From Candidatus Cloacimonadota bacterium (GTDB taxonomy: Bacteria > Muiribacteriota > UBA6191): a stretch of DNA of 64,000 bases. A program made the position numbers and the translations under genes. The notes under the pieces were generated by a model that saw nothing but the letters and a program-made list of their open reading frames with translations, was not told the DNA's origin and made no database searches. Shown piece by piece: positions 34,601 to 41,742 of this stretch (within the stretch, counting starts at the first letter, position 1; every line of letters begins with the position of its first letter). The stretch is from positions 310,001 through 374,000 of the forward strand of contig JAGSHD010000002.1 of NCBI GenBank assembly GCA_023954715.1, in the 5' to 3' direction.

Positions 34601-34906
34601 AAGTAAAGCTCCATTGAGCTCCGCTGCTACTTGAGTTTCAGGCCAGCTTTCAAATACTTTTGGCTCTTCATCGATGTTTTCAAATACAAAACGCTTTACT
34701 TGGTGAAAGTACTGATCTTCAACTAGTAAATCGACCGATTCAGAGCCATAAACTACACGCACTTCATCTAGTAGATCTTCTTTTTCAAGATAAATTATAT
34801 ACTCAGACGGAATCTCTTGCTCAATATATTGACCAAGCTCTTTCCATAACCCTTCAAAAGATAAAATAGATTTTTTAGCTAAAAACTCTTCTAGTGACTG
34901 TACCAT
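31658..34906 (-). CDS. Class III adenylate/guanylate cyclase with GAF and C-terminal HEAT repeats
   Basis: 1082 residues. The N-terminus looks like two sensor domains (about 1-150 and 160-315, the second GAF-like). The cyclase domain (about 345-525) has both metal aspartates (VLFIDLNGF, YIGDEIMALFG), the adenine-selecting lysine in TLDKYIGDE, YT before IGKTVN, and the transition-state Asn/Arg in VNMASRL, so ATP is the likelier substrate. About 540 C-terminal residues form HEAT repeats (DANHEVRANVAHALYRHGD and repeats of it). No membrane helix. Last gene of an operon with ruvB and an ABC ATPase. It could make the cAMP read by the cNMP protein at 23737. Confidence 0.88.
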   Translation of the reverse strand: MVQSLEEFLAKKSILSFEGLWKELGQYIEQEIPSEYIIYLEKEDLLDEVRVVYGSESVDLLVEDQYFHQVKRFVFENIDEEPKVFESWPETQVAAELNGALLFPIYFSEGMRGTWVLINPKDQEAFTTETLDFLDSLFTSCYKLLEELKLRRIVRIYKTEQKLISKLNKLVDSNYYLNQFLKYLIAIIEGAVDAQIVVFMMYDEVSGQYNLQVGNADGCEFYADQEELFKNLASQTLMKSIVAKTYSGKYFQGEKYGLDRLETSLALPLKFYGKTLGAIVLLNKKNQENFNELDVKLMNIIIRSSKAVMFREREKNSIVNMFKRFVSDRIVREILENPTRGMLQEDRKEITVLFIDLNGFTELTEYYSPSEVLVQLNDFLSEMTDLVFAYGGTLDKYIGDEIMALFGAPLSLENHAELAVECALAMQAKMQELRASWAEHDRPDLTASIGIFTGMSVIGAIGCEKYMDYTAIGKTVNMASRLTDACQTNSILIGSKTYELMQDVVHCEQIDDLQLKGIDKSTMAFRIKGLKSDQDLRSQIVNSKVEERIRIIRCLGSFRCYSESELSREFLGDSNKLVRSEAIQTLEKLNRESDIDSLIDRLDLETDKELRKRLLAVISGISGEAVVSLLDDYLSEVDGDLRSRVIDVIGHDGTDENKKLLLPLLTDANHEVRANVAHALYRHGDQSVIEILINMLKSNESEMKISAIDVLGKIGTTQVIQPLVETLEKSKDIELLFATARAFGRIFKPRTVKFLKHLLMESPLYTEWEPLILAKEDNEHSISYYKKSLNSMNTYVVYAALISTPKIKSLDFGQEYLDIVKSYDSRLQIEAIHCLKKYPNGLVVPVLIDILNDAEHSIKLEVLREFGMRNQGRLLPIMHQYLESPEIDLVMTTIISVGMIAKPSSLDFLLRIYQETENANLKATIIRSLGSFDSKDVIPVLLDGLHSTIGRIRANSVDSLMQRKYHQALPLVLPLLNDENNRVRANAAVALHRFGDTNIFKHLDQMMRSSDKWMKLSAIWALTVIGGDKAQELISVHVSDKDYDVKLRAILSLYRMEHSVSAIIEKMMEGSDDNNLMADYLG

Positions 34907-34924
34907 TTGTACCCTTTAACAATT

Positions 34925-35968
34925 TTAATCTTGATTATTAACCCATTTTTGGTAATAACGATTTCCTTTAGGGGTAGATTTTCTACCTCTTGGAGTCCTT
35001 TCAACAAATCCAAGTTGAATCAAATAGGGCTCACATACTTCAGAAATTGTCTCATCATCTTCACCGACTGAAATGGATAAAGTAGATAATCCAACAGGGT
35101 TTCCTTCATATACTTCGCACAATACTTTTAATATTTTTAGATCTAAAACTTCTAAGCCAAGCTCATTTACATTTAATAATGCTAAAGCTTCACAAGATAC
35201 TTGTAAATCTACTGATTTTCGTCCTTTGACTTGAGCTACATCACGAACTCTTTTTAATAACCGGTTGGCGATTCTTGGAGTTCCTCTACTGCGACTTGCT
35301 ATCTCTAAGGCCCCATCTTTTTCAATTTTAATCTCTAAAATTGATGCGGACCGAGTAACAATTTGAGCCAATTGCTCTTTATTATAAAACTCAAACTGTC
35401 CTAATATCCCAAAACGATCTCTTAAAGGCGCACTCAACAATCCTGACTTTGTTGTTGCCCCCACTAAAGTAAATGGTGGTAAATCAATTCGAAGATTTCT
35501 GGCATCTGGGCCTTTTCCTACTATAATATCTAATTTATAGTCTTCCATAGCAGAATAGAGTATTTCTTCGACTGGTAGTTTTAAACGATGAATTTCATCA
35601 ATAAATAAAACATCTCTTGGCCCAAGATTAGTTAGAATTGCAGCCAAGTCCCCTTGCCTTTCAATAGCTGGGCCTGAAGTAATCACAAAATTGGTACAAA
35701 GACTATTTGCTATAATTTTTGCAAAAGTTGTTTTACCAAGACCAGGAGGCCCACTCAATAATACATGATCTAGGGCTTCTGTTCTTTGATTTGCTGCCTG
35801 AATAAAAATATCTAATTTTTCTTTGAGTTCAGTTTGCCCTAAAAAGTCTTCAAAAACCAAAGGTCTTAAAGACTCCACTTGAACATCTTCTCCTAACTCA
35901 ATAGGAGAGGTTAAACGTTCATCTAGGGTTTGCCGTTTTTTGGCGCTTATAATGTTTTCTTCTATCAC
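34925..35968 (-). CDS. ruvB: Holliday junction helicase RuvB
   Basis: 347 residues from a GTG. Walker A is GPPGLGKT (residues 73-80), Walker B LFIDEIHRL, sensor 1 LVGATTKSGLLSAPLRDRFG, and the C-terminal winged helix ends FVERTPRGRKSTPKG. RuvB is the hexameric motor that drives branch migration with RuvA; ruvA and ruvC are not in the window. It lies 12 bp after the ABC ATPase gene and 18 bp before the cyclase gene, an unusual setting. Confidence 0.97.
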   Translation of the reverse strand: MIEENIISAKKRQTLDERLTSPIELGEDVQVESLRPLVFEDFLGQTELKEKLDIFIQAANQRTEALDHVLLSGPPGLGKTTFAKIIANSLCTNFVITSGPAIERQGDLAAILTNLGPRDVLFIDEIHRLKLPVEEILYSAMEDYKLDIIVGKGPDARNLRIDLPPFTLVGATTKSGLLSAPLRDRFGILGQFEFYNKEQLAQIVTRSASILEIKIEKDGALEIASRSRGTPRIANRLLKRVRDVAQVKGRKSVDLQVSCEALALLNVNELGLEVLDLKILKVLCEVYEGNPVGLSTLSISVGEDDETISEVCEPYLIQLGFVERTPRGRKSTPKGNRYYQKWVNNQD

Positions 35969-35980
35969 AATTAGACCGAA

Positions 35981-37105
35981 CTATACGGAAACTCTCTCTT
36001 CTGTATCCGGATGGAAGATGTGGATTTTTTCTGGATCAATAAATGCTTGAAAGCTATCGCCAGGATTTGCAACTACATTTGCAGCTACTCTACCTACCAT
36101 GGCGTTACTGCCTACTTTTAAATGAACATAAAGCTCTGCACCTAAAGGCTCGACAATGTCAACTTTAGCTAAAATACTACTATCTTGCATATCTTGCGCT
36201 TTTAAATTGCTTTTATCGTAAATATCCTCTGGTCTGATCCCAAGAGTCAACTCACGTCCAACCAAAGACTTTAATTTATCTGTAACTTTTTTAGGACTAA
36301 CATGCATTGAAAAATCTTCTTCGCCTTTTCCTTTTAAATATAACTCATCACCTTGAACCTCAAGAGTAACATTCAAGAAGTTCATAGGAGGAGAACCCAT
36401 AAATCCAGCAACAAACTTGTTACTTGGATTATTATATACCTCAGTAGGAGTATCTACTTGCTGAATCACTCCACCGTTTAAAATTACAATTCGATCCCCC
36501 ATTGTCATGGCTTCAACTTGATCGTGAGTAACATATATAACTGTATTTTGAATCTTTTGATGAATTTTTAGTATTTCTGCTCTCATTTGCCCACGCAATT
36601 TGGCGTCCAAATTAGATAAAGGCTCATCCATTAAAAATACTTTTGGCTCTCGAATAATCGCTCTACCTAAAGCTACACGCTGACGTTGACCACCAGACAT
36701 TGCTTTTGGTTTTCGTTGTAAGAGTTCGTCTAATCCAAGCATAGAAGATACTTCTTTTACTTTTTGATCAATAACGTCCTTGGGCACTTTTTTAAGGCGT
36801 AAACTAAAAGAGATATTTTCAGCAACAGTCATATGAGGATACAAAGCATAGTTTTGAAAAACCATTGCAATGTCTCGATCTTTGGGCTGTACATCGTTCA
36901 TGACTTTTTCATCAATAATTAACTCACCAGACGAGATATCTTCAAGACCAGCAACCATTCTAAGCATTGTTGACTTTCCGCAGCCAGAAGGACCAACTAA
37001 AACAACAAACTCTTTGTCTTTAATAGTCAAACTAGTTTCTTTGACGGTATACTCTTCATTGCCCGGATATATTTTAGTGATATTTTCCAGTCGAACTTCT
37101 GCCAT
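35981..37105 (-). CDS. ABC transporter ATPase, MalK/UgpC/MsmK type
   Basis: 374 residues. Walker A is GPSGCGKST (38-46), Q-loop MVFQNYALYPHMTV, signature MSGGQRQRVALGRA, Walker B VFLMDEPLSNLDAKLR and H-loop YVTHDQVEAMT. The C-terminal regulatory OB/TOBE domain (about 235-374) is that of sugar-importer ATPases. No permease or binding protein is nearby, as with MsmK-type ATPases that serve several importers. A sugar or polyol role is likely; the exact substrate is unknown. Confidence 0.93.
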   Translation of the reverse strand: MAEVRLENITKIYPGNEEYTVKETSLTIKDKEFVVLVGPSGCGKSTMLRMVAGLEDISSGELIIDEKVMNDVQPKDRDIAMVFQNYALYPHMTVAENISFSLRLKKVPKDVIDQKVKEVSSMLGLDELLQRKPKAMSGGQRQRVALGRAIIREPKVFLMDEPLSNLDAKLRGQMRAEILKIHQKIQNTVIYVTHDQVEAMTMGDRIVILNGGVIQQVDTPTEVYNNPSNKFVAGFMGSPPMNFLNVTLEVQGDELYLKGKGEEDFSMHVSPKKVTDKLKSLVGRELTLGIRPEDIYDKSNLKAQDMQDSSILAKVDIVEPLGAELYVHLKVGSNAMVGRVAANVVANPGDSFQAFIDPEKIHIFHPDTEERVSV

Positions 37106-37389
37106 GATTCCTCCACAAGACTATAAATAAAATGCTTCAAGCGTTGTAATTGATGAAATTTGTTCAATTTTACTAAAGCTTTAAAATCAAAACCCCCTTT
37201 AAAACTCGCTTATTAAGGGCTTAACATATTGACGTAGAGTATATCTAAGGCAAATATTATTTGCAACAATGATTATCTTATACAATGCAAAAGAATGACA
37301 AATATATATGAAAGTATAATTTTTTTGTAACTATGATTTATGACAAAAATGGAGTCAAATTGATCTCTACACTAACCAGAAGATTTTGA

Positions 37390-39270
37390 CTATAGGTCTA
37401 CTACAATCAAGGTAATGTCATCCGACTGGGGGTAAGATTTAGTAAAACTATTAATATCATCAATAATTGCCTCATGGAGTTCGTTGCAATTCATGGTGGA
37501 AGCATTGTCCAAGATAAAATCTAAAAAGCGCTCTCTACCGTAAAAATCAGCCTTATATCGGGCTTCATCCACACCATCTGTGTACAAAATCAGCTTATCG
37601 TTTTCTTGAATATCTTGTTCATCCATTTCAAAAATATTCTCTTCCATCATTCCACAAGGCAAACCAGCAGTATCTAACTCGATCAATTCATTCGTGGCGT
37701 TGCGATATAAAAGCATCCCGTTATGCCCACCAGAACAATAAGCGATTTTTCTTTTTTCTATGTCAATTGTGGCGATAAAGCATGTCAAAAACATCTCATC
37801 ACTGGTAGACTCATACAAGAGTCCATTGAGTCTTTCTATCATAAACAAAGGTGTATTATCATCTTTATATATAGATCGTAGGCAAGCTTGAGCAGCTACA
37901 GCAATTAATGCCGAAGGAAGCCCTTTACCAGAAACATCAGCCATTATTACACTGATCATTTTTTTATCTTCAAGGTGGCCACTTAAATAATCGAAAAAAT
38001 CTCCTGCTAGATCCTTTGCTGGAATCCAACCCGCTCTTAACCCTAATAGATCTCCAAAGTCTGGATCAAATGCCGGTAGTAAGCTTCGTTGAATCTCACG
38101 TCCCACACCTAACTCGTGGCTTAAAAGCTCTCTAGCTTGCTTTTCTTCCTCAGCCATTTTTTCCATGAGTAGAAAATTAATAGTCGACACCAAATTAGCC
38201 GCTTCAAAAGGTTTGGTCAAATAATCATTAATCTTAAGAGTACGACCAATTTTTTTGTCTAAATCAGAGTTTTTACCTGTAATCATAATTACAGGTATAC
38301 TACTTGTTCTTTCATCTGACTTAAGTGCTCTACAAAAGTCCCAACCGTCCATCTCCGGCATATTATAGTCAGTAGTGATTACATCAGGCTGTTCATTAAG
38401 CGCTCTTTCAATTCCTTCTTTTCCATTTTTTGCCGTAATCACAATAAATCGCTCAGACTCTAAAGGCCTACGGATTAACTCAAGCCCCATTCGTGTATCT
38501 TCAACCACTAAAATCTTTTCACGTTGAGATCCGTTTCTAGAAATATAATAGGTCAGTTTTTGATGGATTTCTGCCATATCATAAGGCTTAGTTACGTAAT
38601 CACTAGCCCCCGCTTCAAACGCTTGCTTAATACTTTTTGCATCTGTTAGGGATGATACAAGTAATATTGGTAATCTTGAAAGATGAGGGTCCTTACGAAG
38701 CCATTGGCATAGTTCAAAACCGTCACAACCATCCATTTGAATATCAGAGATAATAGCATCAGGAATATCGTCTTTTAAATGCTCTTGTGCCTCAAGACCA
38801 TCTGATACAGAAGCTACTTTATAGCCTTTTTTTTCTAAAGATTTATTTAAAATAATTTGTAGAGTTTTATTATCTTCAACGGTTAATACGCTCAATTGCT
38901 CATTGCGTGAGCGTCTAAGAACCATATTAAACACTCGAGTATCAATGGGAGTCGGTAAGAAGTTATCTGCTGCCATTAACAAAGCTTTACCTTCAAGATG
39001 CAAAGGATAAAACACAATTAAATAAGGCAGGTAATTTTTAACGTGATCTCGGATAAATTTATTTATATCCGAACCAAACCGATCTTGCTTACAAAAATAC
39101 TCATAATCAAGAAGAATTAAATCAGACTTGCTTCCTTCAATAAATAAAATAAACTCTTCTGTTGATAGCTTATCTACATTGATAATATCTGGACTAGCAA
39201 TTCCTTGCGTCAAAGATAACATCATTATATCTGTACTAGCACTAGAACTCTGTCCTGTTAAAACAAGCAT
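37390..39270 (-). CDS. Multi-receiver response regulator with SpoIIE-type PP2C phosphatase
   Basis: 626 residues from ATG 39270, which has TTGGAGA upstream; a TTG at 39285 is less likely. Residues about 1-130 look like a degenerate receiver. Two intact receivers follow: the first with phospho-acceptor Asp in IISDIQMDG and Lys in VTKPY, the second with Asp in TTDYNMPEMDG and Lys in LTKPF. The C-terminal phosphatase (about 390-626) has VIMADVSGKGLPSA, LILYTDGVDEA and QSDDITLIVVDL. It probably dephosphorylates a STAS antagonist, perhaps the one at 21653, under control of two phospho-inputs. Confidence 0.9.
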   Translation of the reverse strand: MLVLTGQSSSASTDIMMLSLTQGIASPDIINVDKLSTEEFILFIEGSKSDLILLDYEYFCKQDRFGSDINKFIRDHVKNYLPYLIVFYPLHLEGKALLMAADNFLPTPIDTRVFNMVLRRSRNEQLSVLTVEDNKTLQIILNKSLEKKGYKVASVSDGLEAQEHLKDDIPDAIISDIQMDGCDGFELCQWLRKDPHLSRLPILLVSSLTDAKSIKQAFEAGASDYVTKPYDMAEIHQKLTYYISRNGSQREKILVVEDTRMGLELIRRPLESERFIVITAKNGKEGIERALNEQPDVITTDYNMPEMDGWDFCRALKSDERTSSIPVIMITGKNSDLDKKIGRTLKINDYLTKPFEAANLVSTINFLLMEKMAEEEKQARELLSHELGVGREIQRSLLPAFDPDFGDLLGLRAGWIPAKDLAGDFFDYLSGHLEDKKMISVIMADVSGKGLPSALIAVAAQACLRSIYKDDNTPLFMIERLNGLLYESTSDEMFLTCFIATIDIEKRKIAYCSGGHNGMLLYRNATNELIELDTAGLPCGMMEENIFEMDEQDIQENDKLILYTDGVDEARYKADFYGRERFLDFILDNASTMNCNELHEAIIDDINSFTKSYPQSDDITLIVVDL

Positions 39271-39481
39271 ATTTCTCCAAATCAAATCGCCGAGTAGAAG
39301 ATCATTTATTGTATTGCCATCTTGGCTTCATCATAAACTCTAGCTACTCTCAATGACATATTTTAAACACTTAAAAAATATGTCAAGAAAACTGTACAAT
39401 AAAATTACCAAAAACTTTGCATTTCATAAACTACTTTTTATCCATTAGGCTTAATTAATCACTAATTTATGTCTTTAAATC

Positions 39482-39521
39482 AAAAAATCCCTCAAAAACT
39501 TTTGTTTTTGAGGGATTTTTT
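39482..39521. terminator. Bidirectional terminator, serving the 33-residue-repeat gene
   Basis: AAAAAATCCCTCAAAAA (39482-39498) pairs with TTTTTGAGGGATTTTTT (39505-39521) around a 6-nt loop, on the minus strand just downstream of the stop at 39530. Confidence 0.85.
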
Positions 39522-39529
39522 AAATAAAA

Positions 39530-40354
39530 TTATTGAGCGTCTAATGCCATTTTCTTAAATTGTTTTTTCAACTCATCACCTTTTGCAAAGTCAGATAAAT
39601 CAATCAACTCTCTTCTTGAGAAATAATCATAATTGTTTCGTCGATAAATATCCAAGATTTCATCATGTGCACTATAAGAGTGAGCTGCTTGAGCTAATTT
39701 TCTTGCATCATATCTACTAAATCGTCTTACTTGCTTTCTAGTATATAAAACCAAAATCTCATCTTGAGCAGAATACTTACTTGTAGCAGCACTTACTCTA
39801 ATAACATCTCGTACAGTTAATCGATAGCTTTGAGATCTTACAAACATTTTTAAAAGACCATTATGAGTATCATGTGCTGTTGCACTCTGACTAACATAGA
39901 TGATTTCTCTTGTAGTGATTCGGTTTGCAGCAGATCGAACATACTCTTGTAAAACTCGGTTGTGAGCTGAATGCTTAGTACACGCTTCTGCTAAACTAAC
40001 TGCATTTCTAGCTGTTAACTCATTTGCACGAATCTCCATATATCGAATCAATAAACCGTTGTGCTCTGAATGGCTACCTTCTCGATTTGCATTTCTAATT
40101 GCTTGATCAACAGTCCAATATCGTAGGTCATAGTCATTATAATAACTTGATGTTACACCAGTCTCAACAAGACCTTCTTTTAAAAGTTCTGCTTCTGCAA
40201 CTTTTGTTGGAGCACTTACTTTGAATTGTGTAGACTCATCTACTTTTACGATTTCACTTGTAACAGGTTGTACTGCTAGTTCAACTGCATGCACTTGACT
40301 TAATGACGCACACCCTATTCCTATTAAAAGCACTGATACTGCTAATTTTCTCAT
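39530..40354 (-). CDS. Secreted protein built of five exact-length 33-residue repeats
   Basis: 274 residues from ATG 40354, which has GGAGG upstream and opens a clean signal peptide (KLAVSVLLIGIGCASLSQVHA). From residue 80 the chain divides into five units of exactly 33 residues (80-112, 113-145, 146-178, 179-211, 212-244) and a partial sixth. The unit pattern is [LF]-[ST]-x-R-[DE]-[AVI]-x-x-[LV]-[AS]-x-A near the start, S-A-[HQ]-[DN]-x-[IL]-L in the middle and [YF]-x-R near the end, most likely two helices per unit. I know no named family for it. A decayed relative may lie at 9475-10667. Confidence 0.72.
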   Translation of the reverse strand: MRKLAVSVLLIGIGCASLSQVHAVELAVQPVTSEIVKVDESTQFKVSAPTKVAEAELLKEGLVETGVTSSYYNDYDLRYWTVDQAIRNANREGSHSEHNGLLIRYMEIRANELTARNAVSLAEACTKHSAHNRVLQEYVRSAANRITTREIIYVSQSATAHDTHNGLLKMFVRSQSYRLTVRDVIRVSAATSKYSAQDEILVLYTRKQVRRFSRYDARKLAQAAHSYSAHDEILDIYRRNNYDYFSRRELIDLSDFAKGDELKKQFKKMALDAQ

Positions 40355-40621
40355 TTTATTCCTCCGCAGAATATTTTTATCCAACGATGTTTAGAACCTT
40401 AATTTTTGGATCTACTTGATATTTGAATCAATAGTTTACTATAAGTTGAGTATAGTTACGAGAACATAAGAAATATGTTGCGGCTTTTCATTGAAATCTA
40501 TATTTTTTTTTAAAAGTTTATAAGCTTGTCCTCAATAACAAACGACTAGTTGATTCTCACGAGCCGAAAAATAAAGAACAATTTCAATTATATTTTTATA
40601 GGAATATGATATTATCTGATC

Positions 40622-41740
40622 ATGATTAAACACACTTCTCTTTTGATTTCAATTCTCCTTATTTATCTATTTCTAAGTGCTTGTAATAAACAAACAGATC
40701 TAGGTAAAAAGGGCCCAAATACTAACCAAATAGATCACCTACCAACTAAACTCAAAAGTATCTCCTCACCCTTAGAGATAGGCATTCTATTTTGGTCTGA
40801 AACTATCTTAGGCCAAGTAGCTATGAAAAATGGACTAGAACGAGAGTTAAAAAATATAAATGTAGTAAGAGCTTCACTAGAATACCCTCTTATCCAAGCG
40901 CGAACTTTTGTAGCAGGAGACGGTCCACAAGGCACTAAAAATCAATATTTACAAATGCAAAAACTCCTAAAAGATCCGCCCGATCTAATCATATTACAGC
41001 CCACTGATACGGTCTCTCTAACCAACCTAGTAAAACAAGCAAACAAATTAAAAGTCCCTGTAATTAGTTATGATCAATATATTCAAGACGCAGAACAACT
41101 CAGCTTTATCACAAGCAATAATTATCAAGCAGGTTTTTTAAACGGTGAGTACATCGATTCTCATTTTGAAGATCATTATGAAATTAAGTTAATATTAGTA
41201 GAGTACCCTCAAGTATCTTCTACTGTTAGTAGAGTTAATGGCTTGATACAAGCCCTTGAATTTGGAAAACAAAAATATAAAATTTTAAAGAGTTACTCTG
41301 CTGTAGACCCAAAATCAGGATCGATTGCAGCACACCAAATATTAAAAGACTTCCCACAAAAAAATAGTATCGATGTAATATTTACTATCAATGACGGGGG
41401 CGGCCTCCCTGTAGTTGATGCTTTTGTGAAAGCAAAACGAAATGAAGTTTTTTTTGCAACAATTGACGGAGATCCAAAAAGTGTAGAAAATATAAAAGCC
41501 GGTTATACTAAAATCGACTCTGCTCAATTTTGTTCTGAATTAGGTGTAGAAGCTATGCGAACAGCATATAGATATCTTTCTGGTGAAAAAGTACCCCTTG
41601 AAATATCACTTCCCGTATTTCCAATCACTAAAGAGACGATCCATCGTTACAAAGGTTGGGAGGGTAAAATCCCTAAAGCATTTGTAAAACCTTGGAAAAA
41701 AACTAAAAACCCTCATTGGACACCTAAAATCAATCAATAG
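40622..41740 (+). CDS. Periplasmic-binding-protein-like lipoprotein, sensor partner
   Basis: 372 residues; lipobox LFLSAC (Cys 21). The fold is type 1 periplasmic binding protein (sugar/autoinducer group): GILFWSETILGQVAMKNGLE, PPDLIILQPTDTVSLTNLVKQA, KVPVISYDQYI, SFITSNNYQAGFLNGEY, DVIFTINDGGGLPVVDAF. The stop is 2 bp before the ATG of a hybrid histidine kinase, so it is more likely a signal receptor for that kinase (as LuxP is for LuxQ) than part of an importer; no ABC permease is near. Ligand unknown, probably a sugar. Confidence 0.82.
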   Translation: MIKHTSLLISILLIYLFLSACNKQTDLGKKGPNTNQIDHLPTKLKSISSPLEIGILFWSETILGQVAMKNGLERELKNINVVRASLEYPLIQARTFVAGDGPQGTKNQYLQMQKLLKDPPDLIILQPTDTVSLTNLVKQANKLKVPVISYDQYIQDAEQLSFITSNNYQAGFLNGEYIDSHFEDHYEIKLILVEYPQVSSTVSRVNGLIQALEFGKQKYKILKSYSAVDPKSGSIAAHQILKDFPQKNSIDVIFTINDGGGLPVVDAFVKAKRNEVFFATIDGDPKSVENIKAGYTKIDSAQFCSELGVEAMRTAYRYLSGEKVPLEISLPVFPITKETIHRYKGWEGKIPKAFVKPWKKTKNPHWTPKINQ

Positions 41741-41742
41741 CT

